Shown here: positions 1 to 10,231 of the stretch, piece after piece
Numbering within the stretch: the stretch's first letter is position 1
Layout of the letters: each line of letters begins with the position of its first letter
NCBI GenBank assembly: GCA_014904985.1
Contig: MU129129.1
Location: 7,609-66,644, forward strand
DNA from: Hydnum rufescens UP504
Lineage: Eukaryota; Basidiomycota; Agaricomycetes; Cantharellales; Hydnaceae
Direction of reading: 5' to 3'
DNA length: 59,036 nt
Made by a program: the position numbers and the translations under genes
Notes under the pieces: model-generated
What the model saw: only the letters and a program-made list of their open reading frames with translations
What the model was told of the DNA's origin: nothing
Database searches by the model: none

Positions 1-140
1 ACCACACACCTGCCATTGCGGGTGTGTGGTCACAAGGTGAGTGTTTTTTAGTAGATACAATGGCGCAAAAAAGAGCAGCGAAAGCTGCTCTTTTTGCATT
101 GCTTTGAATTTTTATGCTAATGATTCATTTATTATTCTAG
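1..140 (+). repeat. Hairpin/intron-like unit 1
   Basis: A palindrome at 1-30 (ACCACACACC pairing with GGTGTGTGGT) is followed by AAG/GTGAGT at 34-42. Next come a hairpin at 65-97 (GCAAAAAAGAGCAGC with GCTGCTCTTTTTGC), a branch-like GCTAATG near 115, and TTCTAG ending at 140. This order (palindrome A, donor, hairpin B, branch, AG) is shared by the later units and matches a spliceosomal intron with a hairpin inside it. The left flank is cut by the window edge. Confidence 0.7.
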
Positions 141-210
141 GTTGACTTGTCCAGGGTATGATGGAAGCCCATGAAACAACAAGGGATCAGATGGCAATGT
201 GACACACAGC

Positions 211-715
211 AATGCGACATGTGCCAACGCAACATGCGCTAGCACAACACACACCAACGCAACACACACCAACGCAACACACACCAACGCAACACACACC
301 AATGCAACACACACCAACGCAACACACACCAACGCAACACACACCAACGCAACACACACCAACGCAACACACACAACGCAACACACACAACACAACACAC
401 AACAGCACACAACCAACGCAACACACACCAACGCAACACACACCAACGCAACACACACCAACGCAACACACACCAACGCAACACACACCAACGCAACACA
501 CACCAACGCAACACACACCAACGCAACACACACCAACGCAACACACACCAACGCAACACACACCAACGCAACACACACCAACGCCCAACGCAACACACCA
601 ACGCAACACACACCAACACACACCAACGCAACACACACCAACGCAACACACACCAACGCAACACACACCAACACGGCATGTGCCAACACAGCCAACACGA
701 CACGCACCAACACGC
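211..715. repeat. 15-bp minisatellite
   Basis: About 30 tandem copies of a 15-bp unit, consensus ACCAACGCAACACAC, with a disturbed stretch near 372-412 and another near 580-630. The period is a multiple of three and the unit lacks stops in several frames, so long open frames on both strands are a by-product. No gene is supported. It occupies the interval between intron-like units 1 and 2. Confidence 0.92.
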
Positions 716-732
716 CAAATGAGGACCCCAGG

Positions 733-876
733 TACCACACACCCACCGCGGTGGGTGTGGTACTATTCAAGGTGAGTCCCGCCCCCCAGTACCTGCACCC
801 GCGCAAAAAGAGCAGCTTTCACTGCTCTTTTTGCATGGTGTTTAACTTTTAACTAACATATAACATTGTATTGTAG
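733..876 (+). repeat. Hairpin/intron-like unit 2
   Basis: Palindrome A at 733-762 (CCACACACCCACC with GGTGGGTGTGG), AAG/GTGAGT at 769-777, hairpin B at 803-834 (GCAAAAAGAGCAG with CTGCTCTTTTTGC), AACTAAC at 851-857, and TTGTAG ending at 876. The interval back to unit 1 (141-771) holds the minisatellite. Confidence 0.75.
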
Positions 877-999
877 GTCATCCCTTCCCACGCGAACAAA
901 TGCGGACACAAAAACCCCAGCAGCCCCACCTGTCCACACCCAAACAATGGGGATCCATGCAAACCGCCCTACAAACGAGCCCGGAGTACATGGCCCCAG

Positions 1000-1151
1000 T
1001 ACCCCGCACCCGCCACAGCAGGTGCGGGGTACTACAAGGTTAGTTTTATTTTTTTGTTTTATTTTTTATTCTTGTGGCGCAAAAAGAGCAGCGTGAGCTG
1101 CTCTTTTTGCACTGCATTGATGTCTAACTAACTTAATATTGGTTTCTTTAG
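1000..1151 (+). repeat. Hairpin/intron-like unit 3
   Basis: Palindrome A at 1000-1031 (TACCCCGCACC with GGTGCGGGGTA; the arms differ from the other units but still pair), AAG/GTTAGT at 1036-1044, hairpin B at 1079-1110 (14-bp stem, GTGA loop), CTAACTAAC at 1124-1132, and CTTTAG ending at 1151. The exon-like interval 877-1038 is 162 nt. Confidence 0.75.
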
Positions 1152-1292
1152 ATCCTAGACTAGAACCTGAGCCCAGCCCACCATGAATCCATGAACACAC
1201 CGCGAACAAAAGCCACGAACAACCCATGAATGGGGCCTTCGACAATGCCCCCTCGAGGGACCGGAGCCCAGGCCCCCAACATGGGTGGATGA

Positions 1293-1428
1293 GCCACACA
1301 CCCGCTGTGGCAGGTGTGTGGCCATATAAGGTATATGGTTTTAATAGCTACAACCACGCAAGAAGAGCAGCAGTCGCTGCTCTTCTTGCGTGAGTTTTAA
1401 TTTTTAATTAACATATTTACTATTCTAG
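1293..1428 (+). repeat. Hairpin/intron-like unit 4
   Basis: Palindrome A at 1293-1322 (GCCACACACC with GGTGTGTGGC), AAG/GTATAT at 1328-1336, hairpin B at 1356-1391 (ACGCAAGAAGAGCAGC with GCTGCTCTTCTTGCGT), TTAATTAAC near 1404, and TTCTAG ending at 1428. Hairpin B differs from unit 3 by an A-to-G in one arm and the matching T-to-C in the other. Confidence 0.75.
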
Positions 1429-1606
1429 GTTAAGATGTCCCACCCCAATGCACAAAGATACACAGCCACGAGCCCAAACCCGCGGATGCCAGGACCCCAA
1501 CGAAACCCGCGCCCGGTTACACACGAACAAATGAAGGACAACAAATGAAAACCTGCTCCCTCGAGGGAGCGCACAAATGGAACTGGCCCCGACTGGGGCA
1601 TATGAA

Positions 1607-1682
1607 CCCCACCTGCTGCGGCGGGTGTGGTGGTATATGCAGGTGCATGACCCGCAGGAACCATGCCCCCCCCCCCCCCCCC
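1607..1682 (+). repeat. Degenerate unit with a 17-C run
   Basis: A weakened palindrome A (CCCCACCTGC with GCGGGTGTGG, about 1607-1630) precedes GGTATATGCAGGTGCAT, with no hairpin B. A run of 17 C at 1666-1682 follows. It reads as a decayed member of the same unit family. Confidence 0.4.
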
Positions 1683-1754
1683 TGTGGTGGCAGACCCTGG
1701 GGGGATAATATGTATATAATAATAGTAGTGTTAATAATAATAATAAATAATCTA

Positions 1755-1905
1755 GCACAGCCATGGATTGGCCAACAGATGGCCCAAAAACTGAATTGAA
1801 ATTGCCCAATTTTGGCCATAAGGTCTGGGGACCTATTAGGTACCATTTTCTGCCCAAAAGTGGTACCTAAATAGGTCCCCCCCCGTGACTGACCAGCCTG
1901 GATTG
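1755..1905 (+). repeat. Dispersed GGTACC-hairpin element, copy 1
   Basis: An inverted repeat at 1827-1880 (GGGGACCTATTAGGTACCA with TGGTACCTAAATAGGTCCCC) is followed by GTGACTGACCAGCCTGG. About 70 bp upstream (from CAGCCATGGATT through CAAAAACTGAATTG) is also shared with the reverse strand of 51240-51400. A short non-autonomous DNA element is plausible. I see no coding capacity. Confidence 0.6.
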
Positions 1906-2017
1906 ATCTAGGTGCCCTCTCCCAGCATGAAAACCCCCACACAAAAAAGGGACATGTGCAGCCACCCAAAACCTGCAAACCAATCCAAGGACCCATGACC
2001 ACAGTGCAAAAAATGAG

Positions 2018-2149
2018 TACCACACACCCGCTTCAGCAGGTGTGTGGTAATTTTAAGGTGAGTACAACCACACAAGAGGAGCAGCATATACTGCTCCTTT
2101 TGCATGGCTTTTCTTGTTTTTTTTAACTAATGTATTATTATTATTTTAG
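2018..2149 (+). repeat. Hairpin/intron-like unit 6
   Basis: Palindrome A at 2018-2049 (TACCACACACC with GGTGTGTGGTA), AAG/GTGAGT at 2055-2063, hairpin B at 2073-2102 (CAAGAGGAGCAG with CTGCTCCTTTTG), AACTAAT near 2125, and TTTTAG ending at 2149. Confidence 0.75.
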
Positions 2150-2258
2150 TTTGTCATCTGGACCCAACACCCATGACACCGCTGAATGAACATGAGAGAA
2201 CAACAACCAACCCACCAACAGCAATGAGTCAAAACCACAATGCAAGCCCAGATGAACC

Positions 2259-2398
2259 CCACACCCACTTTGGCAGGTGTGGTAATCTTTAAGGTAAGTA
2301 TATACATACATGTCCAACTATGCAAAAGGAGCAGCAGGGGCTGCTCCTTTTGCCAAGTTTCTCTTTTTTTTTAACTAACTTATTATTTATTATCATAG
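2259..2398 (+). repeat. Hairpin/intron-like unit 7
   Basis: Palindrome A at 2259-2282 (CCACACC with GGTGTGG plus inner pairs), AAG/GTAAGT at 2291-2299, hairpin B at 2322-2353 (GCAAAAGGAGCAGC with GCTGCTCCTTTTGC, loop AGGG), TTAACTAAC near 2371, and ATCATAG ending at 2398. Confidence 0.75.
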
Positions 2399-2513
2399 GT
2401 ATTCTTCTGAACCCACATCCCCCAACTGAAGCTACAACCCCACCAAGTGAAAACACATGACCACAGGTGAGGGGGAACCCCAACAGTGAAGTGTGAAACA
2501 ACATCCCCAGTAC

Positions 2514-2606
2514 CACACCCACCCAAGTGGGTGTGTTAGATAGTTTTTTTTTTTGGTTTAATTTTTATAGACAGTACCACATGCCCACCCAAGCAGGCAT
2601 GTGGTA
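2514..2606 (+). repeat. Two truncated palindrome-A units
   Basis: Palindromes at 2514-2535 (CACACCCACC/AA/GTGGGTGTG) and 2575-2606 (TACCACATGCC with GGCATGTGGTA) flank a 35-nt T-rich stretch ending TTTTTATAG. Hairpin B is absent. The second palindrome replaces CACACC by CATGCC with the partner arm changed to match. Confidence 0.55.
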
Positions 2607-2622
2607 TGTTTTTTGTGAATTT

Positions 2623-2650
2623 TAAATAAATAAATAAATAAATAAATAAA
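2623..2650. repeat. (AAAT)n microsatellite
   Basis: About seven copies of AAAT. It is a simple repeat in the CpG-poor left flank. Confidence 0.9.
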
Positions 2651-2880
2651 CAAGTCAATAAAAACAAAACACAGGACTGAAACCCCACTGACCCCAGGGA
2701 GCATATGTGATAATAAATAAATAAATATAAATGGAACACATTATCCCCAATAAGCCTGTATGGCCTGCTGCAAGTCTGAGACTCTTAAGTCCCAGTTTTG
2801 GCCAATTCTCGGCCATTTCAGCCAATTCTGGGCCAGGAGGTGAAATCATAAAAATGGCCATTTCGGCCGGAATAGTGATG

Positions 2881-2930
2881 GGACCTACTTAGGTACCATT
2901 ATCTGCCCTGGAAGTGGTACCTAACTAGGT
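2881..2930 (+). repeat. GGTACC-hairpin element, copy 2
   Basis: Inverted repeat GGACCTACTTAGGTACC with GGTACCTAACTAGGT, followed by GATGACTGACCAAGG, which resembles the tail of copy 1. The sequence upstream (2750-2880) is rich in GGCCA/TTGGCC words. No coding capacity. Confidence 0.55.
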
Positions 2931-2960
2931 AGGCTTAGATGACTGACCAAGGTGGAACAA

Positions 2961-3454
2961 TCTGCCATTCTCCTGAGTCTCCCTCAGCAGTCTGAAGTTA
3001 GTGAGGAGGGGTGAGGCCACAGGAAAAAGAAGATCTGGGATCTAATGTATGATACAAGGTCATGGAATTGAGCAGCAGTATTGTTCTTATTAGTACATTT
3101 TTCTGCATTTGGATTGCCCCTAAAGAGCTCAGACACTCTTGCAGGGCCTCCACCTTCATTCTGTAGGGTAATTTTCCGGTATCTTGCCTCATCTGTGACA
3201 TAGTTCGGAAGCCAGTTCACGGCCCCCTGTGACATGTGACAATCACGGATTTCCAGTTCAGTTCACACAGCCGTGTGACGCGTGACTGAACTCGAAATAG
3301 TACAGTATGTGCGCACACACAGCGGCATCCGGGCCGCCGCACACTCAAATTTGCGGACTGACACACACACAGCGAAAACTTGTGCGACACTCGGGCCGCC
3401 ATAAATAAGTCGCTCCGCCCACTCACCGCACCCACTCGCAAATTTTTTTCTTCC
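2961..3454. other. Transition zone, no gene recognised
   Basis: Composition changes here from CpG-poor (left) to CpG-rich (from about 3180). A minus-strand open frame at 2984-3235 gives no family I recognise. The stretch 3240-3450 has many CACA and CGGC words and resembles 7370-7470, so it may extend the duplicated segment described next. Confidence 0.4.
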
Positions 3455-4760
3455 ACGCTCTGTACTGTAGTTGCCTAAGTAGATTCCAAGCTAACATTTC
3501 AAAATCAGAAATCCAACTAATCCATTCAGTTGGGATCGCGACTCGACAGCTCGAGCCGACTTCGGGCCGAGTCCCAGGCAACACTGCATTCAGCATTCAG
3601 CATTAGGCATTGCCGAATGCGCGGATCGGCTGGGAGACTGGACTCGGACTGGACGGGACTGGACTCCGAAGATTCGGCAACTGCCATCACTCAATATTGC
3701 CCCCAGCCAACCAGAACATAAGCCTCACGCGATGTCCTCAGACATTCTAATTGGGTCTACGAAACTATTATCAAGTTTCTCACGCACTTCCCCTCTCCTA
3801 GTCGGCAAGACTGCCTTTCTGCCATTGCAAGCAAGGCTCTAGGATGAGGCTGTTGATGCCGATGCTGTCTTCTCTGGTCTTGTGAACCAGGATATATCCA
3901 GATGAGAATCGTTTCATATCAAGGAGTCACATTCTGGTCACATTCTAGCCACTCTGCTTACTCAATATCCCATGAACCATCTCATTGCGTGCGCTGGTGG
4001 CACCGTCCCTAAAATTCTCAAAGGATTCACAAAGTCATCCATGTCCTGCGAGAAAAGGACGTTGTCTCAATGTCTCGAGGAAAACACCACTATATTCCCT
4101 GCTTACCCCCAGTCTACTGCTGCTGTGGTTTGGATTGGAGAATTTATACAGAAACTGGCCGGTCCTCTCACAAGCTTCTCTCTCTGTCTGTTGTACCGTT
4201 CGGAATCATCCCCATCATCTAACGCTCTGTTTCTGGGGCCTGTCAGGTGTTCTTTTCTTTGCCCACCCCGCCCACAGTCTCCACACCAATCACGTCGTCG
4301 TTAGTCCAGGAGCCCCAAGAACTTACCTTCTTGGCCTTGCCTTCCCCGACATTACACCGCTGTCCCCATCATCGATGAGATGCCGATCGGGACTGTGTGG
4401 AACTGAGGATTGACCCTTTGGTGCGTCAGCCTCACCCACCCATTCACCCATCGGGACTGAGGTCTTGAAAGAAATTGCGCAGGCAGATTTCGGGAGCCCC
4501 ACGATCACGAACCCGTTCAAGATGGGCACCCTGGACCGCTGCCGCCGCGTATCACACCACACGCACGGCTCCCCAGAGCCATCAACACGGCCATCCCAAT
4601 GTGGGGTGGGGGTGCTCATGGCCGAGAATAGTGCCCGGGTGGTACACAATTCGGACATGCATTGCACACTGCCTCACACCCGACTGCATTTGTCATCTAT
4701 GGAGGAGGGGGTGTGAGCAGCACCATACCAGCTTGGTCTATCCCAGGAAATAAGACAAGC
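3455..4760 (+). repeat. Segmental duplication, copy A
   Basis: This segment matches 7555-7600 plus 8268-9745 closely, with scattered substitutions and small indels. Shared landmarks are CTTCCACGCTC, the Ser/Arg-coding CGACTCGG stretches, AAACTATTATCAAGTTTC, and the block ending TATCCCAGGAAA. Both copies keep an open frame of similar content at 3972-4304 (starting MNHLIACAGGT) and another at 4465-4716 (starting MKEIAQADFG), but stops and shifts break them up. I do not recognise the protein. It may be a decayed gene copy or an unclassified mobile sequence. Confidence 0.6.
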
Positions 4761-5768
4761 ATGTACTGACCAGTATTGACTACTACAAACCCTAATGGGG
4801 ATCGGTAATCGATCCCGCTTCGGTGGAAATGAACTTGGGCGGTAGTTTGTTCATAAATCAAAAATACAGTCCCTACTGCTTGATATACGTATCTTTTTAG
4901 GTATAGTTTAAAGTAAGTCTCATGGAAAAATCGCGTAGACTCCTCGCTTCAGAAAGCTGTTTCAGAAGCTGACTAAGCGCCTCTGCGAATTGAATTCGGA
5001 GATGATTGAATAGGTTAATTGAATGGATAATCCCGGCCTTTATGCAAGATAAGTGCGCCTTCGGATTCCATGCACCTTTATTTCCCGGGATATGGCGCAT
5101 CGGTAACCCTACTTTTGACTTTTTGTTCTGAAGGGTTTCGGATGGCCTTTTCCTAATGCGTTCGTCACAGCCAAGTTGTGGCCCGCCGTGGCCCAGAGGT
5201 GCCGAAATTGGTGGCAACCCTGGTTTTAACCTCAAGGTGTCGAAGCCACTTTTTCCCTATAAGATGATTCGTCAACTCATTTAGACACCTGATCCCCTAA
5301 ATATGAATATAATGAATACCTGGCGCTTCCGAGGTCCATCGCTCAGTGAACGCTTGGTCAGTCTGATTGTCTAGTACCCAAATGTTCTCTGTTGGGTCGG
5401 GTGCTTGTGGCTGTGTGGAAACTATTGCTCCGAATGGCGGAAACCTATCTGTCTTACGCGCCGGTGAGGGGGTGAAAGTAGGGGCTGAGGACTTTCTCCA
5501 AGTGTCGCGCTTCCTGTTCCGCACATCTCTAACAGCAGACTAACCAGCGTAAATGCCATCGGATGGTATATTTTTCCACTATTCATGCGAGACAGTGTAA
5601 GTAATACAGGCAAATTTCGCTAATACGCTGCTCGTTGAGCTGGAAAACTACAATTACAAACATTGGTGTGACAGGTCAAAACGGAAAGACTCAGAATCGT
5701 ACGAATGAGGCGGGATGTGCTTTGAAAGGATACGTTGATCACTCTACAGGCCGGTCGAGCTCCAGGAC
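4761..5768 (-). other. No gene recognised
   Basis: Minus-strand open frames lie at 4897-5235 (112 codons) and 5297-5524 (75 codons). The second contains a Pro/Thr-rich stretch followed by ENIWVLDNQTDQAF. Neither matches a family I know and neither starts at a convincing ATG in good context. They could be exons of one unknown gene or chance frames. Confidence 0.25.
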
Positions 5769-6709
5769 CTAGGCTGCACGACGCTGGCGACCGCTGAGGA
5801 GGTAGACCGCAGCACGCAGCTCCAGGAGGGGATCGTCCGATGGTTCGATCCCCTGTACTCGCGGGATTGGATCGAAAATGATGTTTTTCTGTTCCTGAGC
5901 GTCGTCCTCGACAAACGCATCCAAGGTGAACGTTCCTAGATCCAACACTTGGCGAGTTTCGGGCCACGAGACGGTTACATCGTCAAGCGTATCTCCGTCC
6001 TCCGCAATTTGCGCCAAAAGTTGGAAAGACACAGGACCTTGGCTGATACGCGTATTGATTTCGTTGAACAGGAAATCAGGGTCCTTGGCCACCGTCGCAT
6101 CAACGTCGAGGTGGTCTGCGCCCGCATCAGGCGCAAAACGATAGCGAGCGAACTGTTCATTTCCGTCGTTGTTGGTAAATTTGTACGCATGAACACCAAA
6201 GTAGTTTTCGCGCGCGAAGCTCGACGGGGACGGTTTTGGAGTCTGGACGAATCGAAGGGCGGCAGGATGTGCAGCAAGGAACTTTTCGCGGGGAGATGGA
6301 GAGGGACCGCCCGGTGGAGACGCTGCGGAAGCATGGAGGAACTCGAGAAACTCTTCCCCAGTGCGAGCGAGGAAGCTATTAACAGAATGGCTGATAATAT
6401 CGGTGTGTACACGGCTCCAAGATGGAATCGGATGGAAAGAGAGCGAGGATTGGCGGCGGGATTGGTGTCGGAGATGAGGGGAAGACCCGTCGCGTCGGAG
6501 AAACGCACAGTCACGGGGATAGATGATTGATTGAAATGCGGTGCGCTGGAGAGTGTAGCAGCAAAAGAGGAAGGGACGAAGGTGCCTGTGAGCAACACTC
6601 CTCGGGCATGGTTAGGACGAAAGCCTGGATGTTTCCCAAACAGGGTCTGGAATCCGGCGATCAGGTCTTCACTCAAGGCGATGAGGTTCTCGTCGGCGGG
6701 GAGAGGCAT
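5769..6709 (-). CDS. Catalase-related peroxidase (one frameshift)
   Basis: A single-domain, catalase-fold haem peroxidase of about 313 residues, far shorter than true catalases (about 500) but normal for the catalase-related subgroup, which reduces peroxides. The start is MPLPADENLIALS. Seen in order: the distal-histidine region NHARGVLLTGTF (about residue 34), VTVRFSDATGLPL, HTDIISHSVNSF, ENYFGVHAYKFTN, VAKDPDFLFNEI, and the C-terminal FDPIPRVQGIEPSDDP. No intron is needed. The frame breaks near 6413: the N-terminal part is in one frame and everything after HTDIISHS in another. Adding one C to the CC at 6413-6414 (minus-strand GGAGCC) restores one frame, so either a read error or a recent inactivation is possible. 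No secretion signal is seen; location is cytosolic or peroxisomal by inference. Confidence 0.85.
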
Positions 6710-7554
6710 GGCGGCTTGGGGATGAGGCCTTGGAGATCAACCCTACTTATACCCTTCGTTTATGCCTAAACGGAACGAGCTGTCTAATTGGCAAATAACC
6801 ATATTGCAGCAGAAGCCACGGCTGATTCACATCCCTGATATCGGCTCTGGCTTGTCAATGATGGATATGACGGATCTAGAGCGGAGTGACTTCTCCTACA
6901 GTACAGTAATACCACCAAGACACATCGCGCAGCAATTCGCACCTTTTGATAGAGACTGTCACACAATCGACAGGCTAAATGTAGTGTTCTCTCCAATACC
7001 AGCCTAAGCAGCCTTGTCTCGGTTTACTGTAAGCGGGAAGGTTCTCCAGATAAGATTTAATCGCCCTTGTTTTCTGAAATCTGTCAGACAAGCTGGTGCC
7101 TATTCCCTGTTACATCACTGAATTTCATAAACATAGATCATTTGGGTCCGAAATGATTTGTGCCTACGACTTAGCAATCAAATTTAATCAGGGGTATTTG
7201 AAATGCCCATTTCGGCAGCTCGGCGGCGGGTATCCCCGTGAGGCTCCAGCGCAGCGAATGGCGTGCGGGGTGTCCCCGCAATATGTACCTGACTTATATA
7301 CATAAAAATGTATGGATAAATGTGGTAACTGAAGTCTTCGCGGGGTGACTATTCGGAGTTCGTGAGAAAATTTCCCTGAGCTCGGTGCGAGGCACAAGTA
7401 CCTAGCTCCCCTGTCCAATAAGTCGCTCAGTCCACTCACCGCACCCGCCCTCGCACCACGCGCACTCACAAAATTTTCCACCGCCCTCCTCCCTTTTTAT
7501 TGCATAAAGACATTGTGTCGCTGATCCTGGGTGAGTAGTTTTATTGCCTCAGCC
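6710..7554. other. Intergenic, no gene seen
   Basis: This includes the upstream region of the catalase-related gene. Only short, unconvincing open frames occur. 7370-7470 resembles 3380-3440 near duplication copy A. Confidence 0.4.
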
Positions 7555-9745
7555 TCTTCCACGCTCCGTAGTTGCCGAAGTAGATTCCAAGAAGCTTTTG
7601 GATAAAGAACCTCGTGTGTGTCGCGGAGGTACAACCAGTGGGTATGTACATCAAGTATCTACAATATATATAGTAAAAAGGGGCGGCCATAGGATAGCCG
7701 GACAAGCGAGAGGTAGATCCAGCGCACGTGAGAACGTACGCGTAGTCGATAACCGCCATTTCAACAAGCTGACATTCAGCTAGTGTCTGGCGACTCCGCT
7801 TGACTCTGCTCTAAAAAACCGCTGTAACTGATACAGAACAGATACCCTTGCATTCTGATGCATGCTGGACTGTGTAGAGGTTCTAGTTGTAGTGCGGTAA
7901 TCCGGTGAGCGGGAGATACTTTTATGGTAATAAAATCATGTGCTGGGTTTTAGCCCCTGGATACCCCTAGAGGTCGTATGAGGCCCAGCTTCAGACCACG
8001 GCAATTTTTGGTCCCGTCAGACATCAGTATTGTAGTTGGAAAAAACTATACATCTTCAGTGGTGGGAAGCCCCGCTGATAGGCTCCAGTGACATCTCTGA
8101 GAGAGGCTTGCTTGGTAGTCCATAGTAATTGTAATCCGCGGACTGACAGATTCTGATCTGCAGATTCGGACACCCTTGACATGCCTCCATCCAAACGGAT
8201 GCCATCCAATCTGTGAGGAGCACTTGTGCTCGGCTACTTATGCTTGGAATCGGCTCAGCGGATCAAGTCGAAATCCAATTAATCCATTCAGTTGGGGATC
8301 GGCTCGGTTCGGCTCGACTCGGCTTCGGGCGACTTCCAGGCGACTCGACTCACAGCTCGAGCCAACTTCGGGCCCGAGTCGCAGCAACACTGTTGGAATT
8401 GGCGATGGGAGAGCTCTAACGCTCATCGCTTAGTCAGCGTATTCTTCTAGATAGTTCGCGGGATATACCGAAGTTCCCTCAAGTGTTTGCTTGAGCTCTG
8501 ATCAAAGGCCCTATCTTTCCTCTTGTTGTGCAAATCTGAGTGGCTCCGCACCGATTCTTCAACAAACACTACATTCAGCGGCAGAATTAGGCATTGCCGA
8601 ATGCGCGACGCCCCACTTTCGGCAACTTCCGCCCATTCCACATTTGGTATGAACGTGAATCGCGATTGTCCTCAGACAAGCCATCCGAGCACCACTAGGA
8701 TGGCTAGCACTGTGAGATCCTAATTGGGTCTACAAAACTATTATCAAGTTTCTCACGCACTTCCCCTCTCTTAGTCGGCAAGACCGCCCTTTCTGCCGTT
8801 GCAAGCAAGGCTCTAGGATGAGGCTGTTGATGCCGATGCTGTCTGTGAAGCAGGATATCTCCAGATGAATTCGTTTCATATCAAGGAGTCACATTCTGGT
8901 CACATTCTAGTCACTCTGCTTACTCGATATCCCATGAACCATCTTATTGCATGCGGTGGTGGCACCGTTCCGAAAATTCTCAAAGGATTCACAAAGCCAT
9001 CCATGTCCTGCGAAAAAAGGACGTTGTCTCAGTGTCTTCGAGGAGAACACCACTATATTCCCTGCTTACTCCCAGTCTACTGCTGCTGTGGTTTGGATTG
9101 GAGAGTTTATATAGAAACTGGTCGTCTCACAAGCTTCTCTCCTGTCTGTCGTACCCTTCGGAATCATCCCTATCTAATGCTCTGTTTCTGGGGCCTGTCG
9201 GCGTTCTTTTCTTTGCCCCCACCCCGCCCACAGTTTCCACATCAATCACGTCGTCGTTGGTCCAGGAGCTCCAAGAACTTACCTTCTTGGCCTTACCTTC
9301 CCCGACATCACACCACTGTCCCCATCATCGATGAGATGCCGATCGATGGGCACTGTGTGGAACTGACGATTGACCCTTTGGTGCGTTTGCCTCACCCACC
9401 CATTCACCCATCGGGACTGAGGTCTTGAAAGAAATCGCGCAGCCAGATTTCGGGAGCCCCACGATCACGAACCCGTTCAAGACGGACACCCTGGACCGCT
9501 GCCGCCGCGTATCATATCACACGCACCAGCTCACCAGAGCCATCAACACGGTCATCCCAATGCGGGGTGGGGTGCTCATGGCCGAGAATAGTACCCGGGT
9601 GGTACACAATTCGGACATGCGTTGCACACTGTCTAACACCCAACTGCACTTGTCATCCCTATGGAGGAAGGGGTGTGAGCAGCACCATACCAGCTTGGTC
9701 TATCCCAGGAAACAAGACGAACATGCGCTGACTCAGTATTGACTA
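7555..9745 (+). repeat. Segmental duplication, copy B
   Basis: Matches copy A in two blocks (7555-7600 and 8268-9745). The 667-bp piece 7601-8267 has no counterpart in copy A. The longest open frames are 8865-9428 (contains MNHLIACGGGT) and 9425-9742 (starts MKEIAQPDFG). The second is longer than in copy A because a stop is missing. The frames overlap and look like pieces of one coding region broken by indels. Function unknown. Confidence 0.6.
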
Positions 9746-10231
9746 GCATTCCTTCACAGCAGAACAATGAAAGGGGATAAAGAGTAGCAAAAATTTATGT
9801 TGCATTAGTGGCTTTACCTGCAGTAACTTGCTACTACCTCATTTCTGCATTGTAATCGATGAGCAAGGCTGAGCTTGGTGGGTCTGGCTCGACCGTAACA
9901 GCCAAAAAGGACCCAAAAGTGGGCAAAACATCCTGATGCAATGGAGTGGTGGCGCGACTCCGCTATGGCAGATGATAGATTTTTTCACACCACTCTGAAA
10001 CAATACTGATGCTTTCTTGTTTTCTTAGGCATATCCGGCAGCGGGAGGCCATGATGGGATTGATCGGATGTACTGCTTCCGGCGAGCTTTCATAATCCTT
10101 TCATGTCACCATGCCAATCTGTGGGTCCATATTCACCCCTTTAGCCTACATTGAGAAGACAGTTCCAGAGATCAAGGAAAAGAAAGGAAAAATATTAAGT
10201 ACAAAACTACTGGCGCCCATCCATGTACAAT
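9746..10231. other. Intergenic, nothing seen
   Basis: No open frame of note, no hairpin and no repeat recognised between duplication copy B and the 3' end of the proteolipid gene. Confidence 0.5.

Noticed and set aside
65..97. Hairpins followed by T runs as rho-independent terminators
   Set aside because: The window is fungal, and the T runs are one arm of the stem. The conserved donor, branch and acceptor around them give a better explanation.
132..852. Long overlapping open frames in several frames on both strands
   Set aside because: They are produced by the 15-bp minisatellite, whose period is a multiple of three. None shows a family or a credible start.
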